Assembly: GCA_022729235.1 (NCBI GenBank)
Contig: JALDAJ010000001.1
Span: 186,001 to 250,000 of the forward strand
Source of the DNA: Candidatus Nanohalarchaeota archaeon
GTDB lineage: Archaea > Nanohalarchaeota > Nanosalinia > Nanosalinales > Nanosalinaceae
DNA length: 64,000 bases
Reading direction: 5' to 3'
The position numbers were made by a program, and so were the translations under genes. This document shows, one piece after another, positions 9,136-17,606 of the stretch. Numbering within the stretch: position 1 is the stretch's first letter; every line of letters starts with the position of its first letter. The notes under the pieces were generated by a model that was not told the origin of the DNA, made no database searches, and saw only the letters and a program-made list of their open reading frames with translations.

Positions 9136-10304
9136 TTCTGCAGGCTGTGGGCAGCCACCAGGAATATAACCGCGGATATCCCTGCGGCAACTATGAAGCT
9201 AGCGTTCAGGCTCCATACCGAGGCGACTGTGCCCGCCATGAAGGGTCCCAGCGCCTGCCCCGAGTGCTTGAAAAGCTCCAGGAAGCCCACCATCTCGCTC
9301 TCAACAGCCTCCGGCACGTTCCTGTCAAAGACTGAGTGGAGTACCGGGGTAAACCCCGAAATCAGTGTCATCGCCACCAGGTAAAACCCGGCGAGGATGT
9401 ACAGCTCTCCGACTATACCCATCACGAAAAGGACTGGTGTCACCAGGAGCGCCAGCACAACCGTTACTTTCAGCTGTCCTACCCTGTCGCCGAGGTCGCC
9501 AAACACGAACTGGAACGTCCTCGGTAACGCAGCGGCTCCAAAGACAAGTCCCATAGTGACGAAGTCCGCACCCATTCTTTCCAGCATCAGCGGTATAGCG
9601 AGCCAGAAGAAGGAGAAAACTATCGAGTGCAGGAATATCAGGGCTATAGGCAGCTTTACGCCGCTCCAGTTCTCTTTCAGGTGCCGGATATCGTTGGAGT
9701 AAGTATTTCTCTCGAACAGGTCGTTCATGGAGTCGAAGAACCCTCTTTTACCTTCAAGACCGATGTAGACGTAGAAAACCAGTAGTGTAAGCATTGAACC
9801 TCCCAGCCAGATAAGTATCGGTAGCTGGAAACCGTGACTCATAATCAGGTAACCGCCTATAACCGGTCCCATAACCGCGGCGAGCTGTAGACCAAGAAGA
9901 AATACCGAGAGCGCCTCGGATTCGTAGTCCTCGTCCGCCGATTTCATAGAGACGCTCCATGATCCGCTCCAGACAAGAGATTTCATAACACCTTCACAAA
10001 CCTTCGCGGCACCTAGAAGCACCGGGACTGCCGTAAGGTAAAGTATAGATGGCAGGACACCGACAACAAAACCTGCAAATATCACTACCCTCTCACCTGA
10101 CCGCTGGACAAGGTTCCCAACAGGGATGTCTATCAGGACGGGTACGAAAGCGAAGAGCGAGGTAAGAACTCCTACCCAGAAAACGCTCATGTGCTGCTCG
10201 AAGTAAATCGGTAGAAAGTTCCAGACTGTATAAGCAGTAATCCAGTAAAGGAAGAACACTACTGACAGGTACTTTGCTATCTCCGGTATCCTGTCAAACT
10301 TCAT
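9132..10304 (-). CDS. MFS transporter
   Basis: 390 residues with about 12 hydrophobic helices in two halves separated by a charged loop (residues 186-215), as in the Major Facilitator Superfamily. The loop between helices 2 and 3 reads GNLVQRSGERVVIFAG, a recognisable form of the MFS GxxxDRxGRR motif. The second-half repeat is GDLGDRVGQLK. The substrate is unknown; drug or metabolite efflux would be typical for this size. The two convergent genes overlap by 4 nt at their 3' ends. It starts at ATG 10304. Confidence 0.85.
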   Translation of the reverse strand: MKFDRIPEIAKYLSVVFFLYWITAYTVWNFLPIYFEQHMSVFWVGVLTSLFAFVPVLIDIPVGNLVQRSGERVVIFAGFVVGVLPSILYLTAVPVLLGAAKVCEGVMKSLVWSGSWSVSMKSADEDYESEALSVFLLGLQLAAVMGPVIGGYLIMSHGFQLPILIWLGGSMLTLLVFYVYIGLEGKRGFFDSMNDLFERNTYSNDIRHLKENWSGVKLPIALIFLHSIVFSFFWLAIPLMLERMGADFVTMGLVFGAAALPRTFQFVFGDLGDRVGQLKVTVVLALLVTPVLFVMGIVGELYILAGFYLVAMTLISGFTPVLHSVFDRNVPEAVESEMVGFLELFKHSGQALGPFMAGTVASVWSLNASFIVAAGISAVIFLVAAHSLQN

Positions 10305-10353
10305 CGAACTTCTGTAAATCTTTGATAAATCGCCGCGTTAAAAAGGTCTCGAT

Positions 10354-10572
10354 TCAGTGAGTGATGAACGGATCATCTTCCGATTCCTCTTCTTCCTGTT
10401 CTTCTTCCCGCTCTTTCTGACGCTGTATGAACTCCTTTTTCGCCTCTTCCTTCAGCTCCTGGTAGCGCTTCTCCGCCTTGTCCTGGTTCGTCCCTGCTTC
10501 CTCCTTCTTCAACTCCTGGTACCGGGTCTCGGAGTCCTCCTCGCTGTCGTCACTGTTGAACAGGTCAGTCAC
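10354..10572 (-). CDS. Small highly charged helical protein
   Basis: 72 residues if read from the GTG at 10572; an ATG at 10608 would add 12 residues but overlaps the upstream gene by 44 nt. The GTG overlaps the upstream stop by only 8 nt, the usual style in this genome. The protein contains a repeated element (RYQELKKEEA and RYQELKEEAKKE) and ends in an acidic run (EEEQEEEESEDD). It is probably a single charged helix or coiled coil. No family recognised. It follows the membrane protein at 10565-10789 and may be its soluble partner. Confidence 0.5.
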   Translation of the reverse strand: MTDLFNSDDSEEDSETRYQELKKEEAGTNQDKAEKRYQELKEEAKKEFIQRQKEREEEQEEEESEDDPFITH

Positions 10573-10789
10573 GTCTATCCCTCCCGACAAAAGGCAGGTA
10601 TCTTTCAAGCACGAAAAGCTTTCCTATCGTCTTCGACGTTTTCTCGATGGATTCAGCAGATCGCTCAACCGAACGGATGGTTCTATCAAGATTTCTCAGG
10701 ATAAATATCAGATAGACGAATACTCCTAGAAAAACCAGTTTGATGGCAGCGTCCAGCGCCAGATTCAACGTCGCAAGATCTACGGGCAT
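10565..10789 (-). CDS. Small single-pass membrane protein with helical tail
   Basis: 74 residues. One membrane helix (AIKLVFLGVFVYLIFIL, about residues 15-31) is followed by an amphipathic segment with heptad-like spacing (RTIRSVERSAESIEKTSKTI). This resembles the DUF948-like pattern of a membrane anchor with a short coiled coil, but I cannot assign a family with certainty. It overlaps the charged-helix gene downstream, suggesting a two-gene operon. Function unknown. Confidence 0.5.
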   Translation of the reverse strand: MPVDLATLNLALDAAIKLVFLGVFVYLIFILRNLDRTIRSVERSAESIEKTSKTIGKLFVLERYLPFVGRDRRD

Positions 10790-10841
10790 ATACAGACTTT
10801 ATAGTCCTCGATTATTATATTCTTGGCTACTTCGAGAAAGT

Positions 10842-10849
10842 CTTAAAAG
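10842..10849 (+). promoter_or_regulatory. TATA box of the histone-fold gene
   Basis: The sequence CTTAAAAG lies 37 nt before ATG 10880, which would give a 5' leader of about 10 nt. This spacing supports ATG 10880 rather than 10853 as the start. Confidence 0.5.
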
Positions 10850-10879
10850 CCTGTGAACGGAAATTTCAGGTGTGATAAC

Positions 10880-11221
10880 ATGGTAGAAGTCCCAGAAGAC
10901 ACAAACGTTGCAGATCTTCCTTTCACACACGCCAGGATTAAAAGAATGATAAGAGACAAGGCGTCAGACGGCCAATACGTGCGCTCAAACGTATACTATG
11001 GCCTTAACCTTCTCCTAGGCGAAATCGCGGAAGAAATCATCGACAACATGATGGACACAGAAGCCGCATACGTCGAGAAACATCACCTTGATCACGCAGC
11101 CAGGAAATACGAGAAGGTCGAGAACATCATCCAGGAGAAAGAGAGGGTCTCCCGGAAACTTGACGCGCTAGCGTCAGACATCGAGCGGCTTTCACGCGAG
11201 GTCGAACAGGCCGACCACTAG
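10880..11221 (+). CDS. Histone-fold protein with C-terminal coiled-coil tail
   Basis: 113 residues from ATG 10880; a longer frame from 10853 would start upstream of the likely transcription start. The first 70 residues fit a histone fold: helix 1 FTHARIKRMIRDKA, long helix 2 YVRSNVYYGLNLLLGEIAEE, helix 3 VEKHHLDHAARKYEKVE. Unlike ordinary archaeal histones (65-70 residues) it continues into a helix with heptads (KERVSRKLDALASDIERLSRE). Histone variants with coiled-coil tails have been described in prokaryotes, and this may belong with them. It is monocistronic, with a TATA-like CTTAAAAG at 10842. DNA-binding arginines cannot be placed confidently without a structural model. Confidence 0.6.
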   Translation: MVEVPEDTNVADLPFTHARIKRMIRDKASDGQYVRSNVYYGLNLLLGEIAEEIIDNMMDTEAAYVEKHHLDHAARKYEKVENIIQEKERVSRKLDALASDIERLSREVEQADH

Positions 11222-11282
11222 ACCATTTCCTCCATCCCTTTTCTTTCTATCTCTATCTGGGACACCGACCCTTTTTGAATCT

Positions 11283-11297
11283 TATAACATTGTTATA
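11283..11297 (+). promoter_or_regulatory. Perfect palindrome, probable operator of the HTH gene
   Basis: TATAACA-T-TGTTATA is a perfect 7-1-7 inverted repeat ending 5 nt before ATG 11303. It overlaps the TATA-like region of the HTH gene directly downstream, which fits autoregulation by the encoded DNA-binding protein. This is inferred from position only. Confidence 0.5.
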
Positions 11298-11302
11298 CTC
11301 TG

Positions 11303-11644
11303 ATGCGTTTCGAAGCCGAGGTCATAACCGAGGAAATCCTCCCTGCGATAAGGAGTATCATCGCCACTAGACTTCACCAGGAGTACGGTCTGACACAGGA
11401 GGAAATAGCCAACAGGCTCGAAGTCACACAGCCCGCTGTATCTCAATATTTAAGCCAGTCGCGCGCCGACCAGGACGTGGTAGAGAAATTGAGAGATGAC
11501 CCGCAGGTAGACATCATGCTGGACGATGCCTCGGGTAACGCCGCGAAGGGTAAAGAGTTCTCAGGAAATGTCTCGCAGGTAATCGAAACCGTGCGTGACA
11601 AGGGACTGCTCAAAGAGAAGTTTCAGGACACCAAGAAACTCTAG
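11303..11644 (+). CDS. Helix-turn-helix transcriptional regulator
   Basis: 113 residues. The N-terminal half carries an HTH of the Xre/lambda-repressor type (YGLTQEEIANRLEVTQPAVS, about residues 28-47), the layout of the short archaeal HTH regulators whose C-terminal part senses a ligand. The C-terminal 60 residues are unassigned. A perfect palindrome just upstream of the start suggests autoregulation. The stop overlaps the stop of the convergent surface-protein gene inside a CTAG. The target genes and ligand are unknown. Confidence 0.75.
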   Translation: MRFEAEVITEEILPAIRSIIATRLHQEYGLTQEEIANRLEVTQPAVSQYLSQSRADQDVVEKLRDDPQVDIMLDDASGNAAKGKEFSGNVSQVIETVRDKGLLKEKFQDTKKL

Positions 11645-13698
11645 TTCTCGAAGCCGTCCCACTCGAATTCTTCTGCCTCTTCTTCAGCCCTATCCACTAG
11701 ACCTTTCAGCCTATCCTCGATATCTTCGATAATCCCTGTATCTATGTCATATCCTTCAAGGAGCTCTCCCGTATCATAGTCTTCACTTCTGTAGAGGAAA
11801 CCTCCTACGCCCGCTATAACAAGCAGGGTTAATCCGCCTCCAACCATAAGAAACGTGTTCCTGCGGTCTATCCTGTGCTCTCTTTCAATATCCTCAAGAG
11901 CGTCACTAGCCTTCTGGTAATCCTCTTCTATATTTTCAAGGTAGTCAGAGATTTTATAGTACTCCCCATCTTCCTTTGCATCTCTTGCCCCATCTATCCT
12001 GTTCCTGAAGTCAGAGGTCTCTGATTCCAGTCTCTCCATCCTCTCACCGGATAGCACGCCTTCAAGCCGCGTTATATTTTGCTCTAGAAGTTCGAACCTG
12101 TCCTCGTACCCGGACAGATCAGACTCAAGCCGTTCTTCCTGGTCTCCCGTAGCCCTGACCGCAAGAGTTGTCTCCTCCGATACAAGGTCTCCGGCAGAAA
12201 TCACCAGGTCATAACCCCCGACATCAGCTTCATCAGTCGGTACAGTGAACATGGCTGTTGTCGAGTTGCCAGGTCTGAGTTCATCAATCGTATAAGTATC
12301 GGAGAAAAGTTCGTCAGCAGAGGCAGATATATCAGTTCCGGGAATGAAAACATCACCAGTATTCTCCACCGTTACGCTGAAAGTCGTTGATTCCCCTGCC
12401 TCTACCGAGACGTTTTCAGGGGTTGAAAAGCTGAGGTCAGGATCTGCGTCCGGGTCATAAGTGAACTCACTAGTCTCTGCTTCACTCCACCAGCCTGCAT
12501 TATCCCGGAATCTGACGTAAAGCGTGTGTTCTCCAGCATCGAGACCGGCTACCGAAGCAGTGAACTCGTCCGTGGTATCATTTATTTCAACCGGGGCGCC
12601 ATCACCGGTATCAAGACCATCATCGTTGTAGAAGTATTCCAGCTCATCCAGTCCTGAAGCATCAAATGCATCGAACTCGACAGGGAAGTTATCATTGACC
12701 AGTCCGGAGGGCATCTCAAGAGAAACTACTGTCGGCGGACTCGCGTCAAAGACAAACTCGAAAAATCCTTCCTCCTCACAGTTACCCGCCATGTCACAGA
12801 CCTCAACAGTCAGGTTTACCTCTTGATCAGTGTAGTCGTCATCTATTTCGCAGCTGGTCGTAGTATCAGTTATACCTTCCACGCTATCAATAGTATCTCC
12901 ATCCTCATCCTGGCATTCCAGGTTAACGCCTTCATCCTCACTGTTATCCGCGATTTCTATCGTAAGACTGTCACCATCCTCCCATTTATGGATTCCAGGG
13001 GACGGGGTGAAACTTGGGTCAACCTCGAAGTCAATCGTGGTATCGACCGTGAACTCCCATGTTTCAGAATCACTGTTATAACCTTCATCAAAGGCTGTAG
13101 CTTCGATAGTATACTCTCCGTCATCAAGCCCATCTCCAAGTTCTATAGTACAGGTTTCTGAATCGGAATCCGCGTCGATGCAGTCTTTCTCATCGATTTC
13201 ATCACCGTCACCGTCCTCGATAGATACCGTGATATTCTCTATATTCGACGTCTCATCGGTAGCCTCGACCTCTATTTCGGGTTCATCATCATTGGTGAAT
13301 TCATCCGGTCTCTCGAGAGAAAGCTCCGGGTTATTGTTATCTACCGTGACTTCTATTATCTCCCAGTCCTCCTCACTTTCTGTCTCGTTAGCCCTGAGTT
13401 CGTAAGTCCCTGTACCTGCATCCGACAGATCCCAGTCATAGACCCAGTCGTTATCATCTTCAGACTCGAAATCATACAGTTCGCCCCATTCGTCATCGGA
13501 GTCTTCCCGGTAAGAAAACGCGACAGGACCTGAGTCACTATTCACCGTTAGTGGGTACTCCTCCGCCATCGCATCAGATATAACACCCTCGTCCTCTGGA
13601 TCAACCCATTCAAGCGCTACCGCGGCTCCGACAAGCAGTGCTGTAGCAGAAACCAGTACTGTTAATTTGGAGACCGGGTTTTTGGTGGCGGAGAACAC
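11641..13698 (-). CDS. Giant acidic surface protein with Ig-like repeats and C-terminal anchor
   Basis: 685 residues with a GTG start. The N-terminal hydrophobic segment (SKLTVLVSATALLVGAAVAL, residues 9-28) is a signal peptide or anchor. Several beta-sandwich domains follow, recognisable from repeated phrases such as TYELRANET, EYTIEATAFDEG, VNLTVEVCDMAGNC and TLYVRFRDNAGWW, and an NPF/CARDB-like segment (SVEAGESTTFSVTVENTGDVF). After these come a helical stretch (about 510-590), a membrane helix (FLMVGGGLTLLVIAGVGGFL) and a short acidic cytoplasmic tail. The central domains contain paired cysteines (DCIDADSDSETC; CDMAGNC), likely disulfides. A cell-surface or adhesion role is inferred, relevant for a host-attached DPANN cell. 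Confidence 0.7.
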   Translation of the reverse strand: MFSATKNPVSKLTVLVSATALLVGAAVALEWVDPEDEGVISDAMAEEYPLTVNSDSGPVAFSYREDSDDEWGELYDFESEDDNDWVYDWDLSDAGTGTYELRANETESEEDWEIIEVTVDNNNPELSLERPDEFTNDDEPEIEVEATDETSNIENITVSIEDGDGDEIDEKDCIDADSDSETCTIELGDGLDDGEYTIEATAFDEGYNSDSETWEFTVDTTIDFEVDPSFTPSPGIHKWEDGDSLTIEIADNSEDEGVNLECQDEDGDTIDSVEGITDTTTSCEIDDDYTDQEVNLTVEVCDMAGNCEEEGFFEFVFDASPPTVVSLEMPSGLVNDNFPVEFDAFDASGLDELEYFYNDDGLDTGDGAPVEINDTTDEFTASVAGLDAGEHTLYVRFRDNAGWWSEAETSEFTYDPDADPDLSFSTPENVSVEAGESTTFSVTVENTGDVFIPGTDISASADELFSDTYTIDELRPGNSTTAMFTVPTDEADVGGYDLVISAGDLVSEETTLAVRATGDQEERLESDLSGYEDRFELLEQNITRLEGVLSGERMERLESETSDFRNRIDGARDAKEDGEYYKISDYLENIEEDYQKASDALEDIEREHRIDRRNTFLMVGGGLTLLVIAGVGGFLYRSEDYDTGELLEGYDIDTGIIEDIEDRLKGLVDRAEEEAEEFEWDGFEN

Positions 13699-13747
13699 TG
13701 TTAGACGTTTCCTCTCATACGTTTAAGTAATATTTGTCGTCAAGGCA

Positions 13748-14407
13748 CTACTGTCCCTGGAAGAAGTTGTCAAGCTCCTGCTTCTGCTCTGCTGAACCAA
13801 CTAGCAGGAGCTGGTCCTCCTCATCTATACGGATGTTGAGATCTCCTGTAAGCACCTTGTCCGGCTGTACAACAGCCACGACCTTGAACCTGTCCGGGAA
13901 GCTCCCGTCCTCCTGTATCTCCGTAACCGTTGAACCTATAAGATTAGAATCCTCCTTTATCAGCGCCTTCAGAACCTCGCGGTCGTTCTCAAGGTTGGCG
14001 AGCTTCACCAAGTAAGGGTGTTCCACGGTAGAAAGGAACTCACTGATAAGCAGGTCGGTGTGACCGATTGTCTCCGCACCGATGACCTGGAACGCGTCGT
14101 AGTATTCCTCATCCTCTACGCGGGAAACTACCTTCGGTACACCGTATTTCTTCCCGAGAGAGCATATAACCATGTTCTCATTGTCGTCCTTCGAGGTAGA
14201 AATCAGGACGTCAGCCTCGGTGATACCCGCGTCCTCCAGCGCTGATAGCGTGGAAGGTGACTTGTTGATAACCGTCGCACCGGATGACGAATACATCCTC
14301 TTGCACCTGTCCTCGTCCTCGTCGATTATAACAACATCATGCCTGTCTTCAAGCCTGCCAACGAGCCTGCGGGAGAGAGTGTTTATACCAGCTATAACGA
14401 CGTACAT
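13748..14407 (-). CDS. trkA: TrkA, regulatory subunit of Trk potassium uptake
   Basis: 219 residues with one RCK_N Rossmann domain (IAGINTLSRRLVGRLE, then VIIDEDEDRC binding NAD) and one RCK_C domain (about 140-215). The gating-ring subunit binds NAD/ATP and controls the TrkH channel. The first glycine motif reads AGINTLS instead of GxGxxG, so nucleotide preference may differ. Its start overlaps the trkH stop by one base, so the two are co-translated. Potassium uptake matches the acidic, salt-in style of the proteins here. Confidence 0.88.
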   Translation of the reverse strand: MYVVIAGINTLSRRLVGRLEDRHDVVIIDEDEDRCKRMYSSSGATVINKSPSTLSALEDAGITEADVLISTSKDDNENMVICSLGKKYGVPKVVSRVEDEEYYDAFQVIGAETIGHTDLLISEFLSTVEHPYLVKLANLENDREVLKALIKEDSNLIGSTVTEIQEDGSFPDRFKVVAVVQPDKVLTGDLNIRIDEEDQLLLVGSAEQKQELDNFFQGQ

Positions 14408-15843
14408 TACGAAGTATCTTTGAACAGGTCGCTATTAAAGATTGCCAGAAGCGGTAGCATCTCAAGACGTCCAGCAAGCATACCCGCCATCCAGGCTACT
14501 TTGACGAGAGGCGACATCGAGACCATGTCCACACCGTCCATGTAGACCGGACCCATGTTACCTATGGAGGACACACTACCAGAGAGCGCAGCCAAGAAAG
14601 ATACATCTTCGAACGCAACCGTGACTAGCGCAAGCAGAAAAACCGCAGTGGTCCAGACAAAGAAGAGCACCGAGATAGTCCTGACCGTCGAGTTCTCCAG
14701 TATCTCACCATCAACTTTCACCTCGTTTACCGCCGTATCAGGAAGAGAATACGACCTTATACGCGTCCTCATCAGCTCTATCATCGTCTTCACACGGAAA
14801 ACCTTCACACCACCGGAGGTCGAACCTAGAGAACCCCCGCAAAACATGACACCTATGAATAAAACCTGGAGCGCAACCGAAAGACTAGCTAAAGACATCG
14901 TTGAGTAACCTGTCGATGAAATAACCGCGGCGGACTGGAATGCTGAATCCAGCAACGACGAACCAGCACCATTACCATTCCTGAAAAGCTCAATTGCCAT
15001 CAAAGCCGTAATCAACAGGAATATCTTGAGGTACAGCTTGAACTCCGAGTTCTTCCTGAGAGAAGAGATATCCCCTCGGATAACCTTGTAGAGCAGAACG
15101 AAGTTTACACCACCAATAAGCATGAAAACAACTGTAGCAGCCTCAATCGACGTGGACTCGAAGCCAGCTATACTTGACCCCATGGTAGAGAAACCACCTG
15201 TCGAAATAGCTGAGAACGCGTGAATAACCGCGTTAAACGGCGTCATCCCCAGGATTATGTAGGTAGATATTATCACCGCAGTAAGGAAACCGTAAACCTT
15301 CCACAGCGTGAAAATCGACTTTGTCAGAGAAGGTCTTATAGAGCCCGCGTCAGTCTTGTGCGCCTCCGCAGAGAAAAGACGTCGGGAGACACCTCCTGAT
15401 TCACGAAGTACCGCGATGAAGAACGTTAGAACCCCGAGACCTCCCAGCCACTGCATGAAGGAGCGCCAGAAAAGTATCGAGTTAGGGAGTTCTTCGGGCG
15501 CAAGAAACATCGAGATACCTGTCGTTGTAAGACCGGCAGCTGCCTCGAAGAACGCGTCAACCATCCCTAGATATGTGATCAGAGGTATAGCTCCGAAACC
15601 TACCGCGAGAACCCATCCCAGCACCGTTGCGAACATAGCCTCGCTGGTTGTCGGCTCCATCTTCTCGCCCCCCATCTTCACCGCGTAACCAAGCACCATC
15701 GCCGATATAGCTGCGACGACAAAACCTGAAGAGATATACAGTGGCTCAGCGTAGTAGACCGCGATCAGCAGCGGTAGCGCTATCATCACCGAGAACACCT
15801 GCAGGAAGTTCCCTACAAACCGCAGAATCACCGGTGTGCGCAT
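14407..15843 (-). CDS. trkH: TrkH potassium channel subunit
   Basis: 478 residues with repeated pore-loop (MPM) units. The selectivity-filter glycines are visible in AAGLTTTGISMF, SAISTGGFSTMG, AAVISSTGYSTM and SSIGNMGPVYM, four filters as in TrkH/KtrB. The conserved loop GGSLGSTSGGVKVFR is the TrkH signature that contacts TrkA. It is first of the trkH-trkA operon. The gene reads away from rps6e; the 106 nt between the two starts holds both promoters. Confidence 0.92.
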   Translation of the reverse strand: MRTPVILRFVGNFLQVFSVMIALPLLIAVYYAEPLYISSGFVVAAISAMVLGYAVKMGGEKMEPTTSEAMFATVLGWVLAVGFGAIPLITYLGMVDAFFEAAAGLTTTGISMFLAPEELPNSILFWRSFMQWLGGLGVLTFFIAVLRESGGVSRRLFSAEAHKTDAGSIRPSLTKSIFTLWKVYGFLTAVIISTYIILGMTPFNAVIHAFSAISTGGFSTMGSSIAGFESTSIEAATVVFMLIGGVNFVLLYKVIRGDISSLRKNSEFKLYLKIFLLITALMAIELFRNGNGAGSSLLDSAFQSAAVISSTGYSTMSLASLSVALQVLFIGVMFCGGSLGSTSGGVKVFRVKTMIELMRTRIRSYSLPDTAVNEVKVDGEILENSTVRTISVLFFVWTTAVFLLALVTVAFEDVSFLAALSGSVSSIGNMGPVYMDGVDMVSMSPLVKVAWMAGMLAGRLEMLPLLAIFNSDLFKDTS

Positions 15844-15949
15844 AGTACCGAGTTACCCGGAACCGGAATAAATAAGCCAGGCTTAGAAGGGATTGAAAAG
15901 GTTTACTTTCCAATCTCAGGATGCTCGGGCAACTGAGCGGTGATACACT

Positions 15950-16324
15950 ATGCAAGTTACAATCGGAACACAGGACGGCGAAACGTTTCAAACCGAAGTA
16001 GACGACGCTTCTCAACTCACAGGAAACAAGATAGGAGACGAGATAGAAGGCGGAATCGTCGGACTCGACGGCTACACCCTCAGAATTACAGGTGGAAGCG
16101 ACAGCGACGGTTTCCCGATGAGAGAAAGCATCGACGGAACCGGCAGAAGACGCGTTCTAATAGGAGAAGGCTCCGGAATCAACGAGGAAGAAGACGGAGT
16201 CAGGAGAAGAAAATCCGTGAGAGGAAACACCATTTCCGAAGACATCCAACAGCTCAACACGCAGGTAGTAGAAGAAGGAAGCAAAAGCGTCGAAGAACTA
16301 CTCGGTGAAGAAGACGAAGAATGA
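15950..16324 (+). CDS. rps6e: 30S ribosomal protein S6e
   Basis: 124 residues, matching archaeal S6e throughout: VTIGTQDGETFQTEV at the start, the core IGDEIEGGIVGLDGYTLRITGGSDSDGFPM, and RRRKSVRGNTISEDIQQLN. The tail is acidic. A GGTGA ribosome-binding motif precedes the ATG. In many archaea S6e precedes aIF2-gamma, as here. The stop (in AATGATT) overlaps a leftover ATGA that begins a 56-bp hairpin element separating it from aIF2-gamma. Confidence 0.93.
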   Translation: MQVTIGTQDGETFQTEVDDASQLTGNKIGDEIEGGIVGLDGYTLRITGGSDSDGFPMRESIDGTGRRRVLIGEGSGINEEEDGVRRRKSVRGNTISEDIQQLNTQVVEEGSKSVEELLGEEDEE

Positions 16325-16376
16325 TTCGAAAATCGGAGATTTTCTACATCACACAGAAACAACGAGGTAGTTTCGA
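16321..16376 (+). repeat. 56-bp two-hairpin element between S6e and aIF2-gamma
   Basis: The interval from the ATGA that overlaps the S6e stop to the base before the aIF2-gamma ATG is exactly 56 bp. It holds hairpin 1 GAAAATC-GGA-GATTTTC (16328-16344) and a weaker hairpin GAAAC...GTTTC (16356-16374) directly before the start codon. Removing 56 bp would restore an ATGA stop/start overlap. Same layout as the elements at 31375, 31834 and 37018. Confidence 0.6.
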
Positions 16377-17564
16377 ATGACAGGGACACCCGAAGTAAAC
16401 ATCGGACTGGTAGGTCACGTAGACCACGGGAAGACCACCTTGACGCAGGCTTTATCCGGTAAATGGACGGACGAGCACTCTGAAGAACTGAGAAGAGGTA
16501 TCACTATCAGGATTGGTTACGCCGACATAACATACTACGAAAACAGTGACGGCGAACTGAACGTCGACGGAGACGGAGAAGAAGTAAGAACCGTTTCACT
16601 TGTTGACGCACCAGGGCACGAAACGCTGATGGCAAACGTTCTTTCTGGAGCCGCCATAATGGACGGCGCAGTACTGCTTATCGCGGCGGACGAGGAATGC
16701 CCGCAACCACAGACACGGGAGCACCTAGCCGCGCTCGACATGATAGGTATCGACAACATCGTCATAGCGCAGAACAAGATAGACCTCGCCGATGAGGATC
16801 AGGTAAAGGAGAACTACCAGCAGATACAGGAGTTCGTGGAGGGAACGGTCGCGGAGGACGCGCCAGTTATCCCTATAAGCGCCCAGCACGGCGTCAATAT
16901 CGATGCACTACTGGAAGCTATCGACAGGGAAATCCCTACCCCCGAGAGAGAACCTGGCGCGGAGCCGAAGATGCTTGCCGCGCGCTCGTTCGACATCAAC
17001 AAGCCAGGCACGCCTATAGAAGACATCAGCGGAGGCGTAATCGGCGGAAGCCTTGTCCAGGGAGAACTGGAAGAGGGTGAAGAAATCGAGCTGAGACCTG
17101 GTAAAAGAGATGGTAAAAACTGGGAGCCGGTAACGACAACTATAGAAAGCATCATGCAGGGCTCCGAACAGACCGGTAAAGGTGATCCCGGCGGTCTACT
17201 CGCGATAGAGACCGGTCTGGACCCGTCCATGACTAAATCAGACGGTCTCGCAGGCAATGTCCTCGGACGTGAAGGAGAACTTCCGGAGACTACAAATCAG
17301 CTGGAGCTGGACGTTGACCTCATGGAAGCTCTCGTAGGGGCTGAGGAAGAGCAGGAGATAGAGAACATCAAAGAGAAGGAGACTCTGATGCTTAACGTAG
17401 GTACCCAAAAAAGCGCTGGAGCAGTTACACAGGCCGGAAAAGACGTGAGAATACAACTCAAGGTACCTGTCTGCGCAGACGAAGGAGACAGAGTGGCGAT
17501 TTCCCGGCAGATAGGCTCTCGATGGCGTTTAATCGGTCATGCGCAGATAAAGAGCCTTGAATAA
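16377..17564 (+). CDS. eif2g: Translation initiation factor aIF2, gamma subunit
   Basis: 395 residues. G1 VGHVDHGKTTL, switch I RRGITIRIGYAD, G3 DAPGHE, G4 NKID and G5 SAQ are all present. The zinc-knuckle cysteines found between G1 and G3 in many archaeal aIF2-gamma are absent; the region reads YYENSDGELNVDGDGE. The protein carries Met-tRNAi to the small subunit as a heterotrimer with alpha and beta. It is shorter than the usual 410 residues because of the missing knuckle. Confidence 0.93.
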   Translation: MTGTPEVNIGLVGHVDHGKTTLTQALSGKWTDEHSEELRRGITIRIGYADITYYENSDGELNVDGDGEEVRTVSLVDAPGHETLMANVLSGAAIMDGAVLLIAADEECPQPQTREHLAALDMIGIDNIVIAQNKIDLADEDQVKENYQQIQEFVEGTVAEDAPVIPISAQHGVNIDALLEAIDREIPTPEREPGAEPKMLAARSFDINKPGTPIEDISGGVIGGSLVQGELEEGEEIELRPGKRDGKNWEPVTTTIESIMQGSEQTGKGDPGGLLAIETGLDPSMTKSDGLAGNVLGREGELPETTNQLELDVDLMEALVGAEEEQEIENIKEKETLMLNVGTQKSAGAVTQAGKDVRIQLKVPVCADEGDRVAISRQIGSRWRLIGHAQIKSLE

Positions 17565-17606
17565 CCACGCGGTTTTTTATAACCCAAGTATCTAGTTGAT
17601 GGTTAT

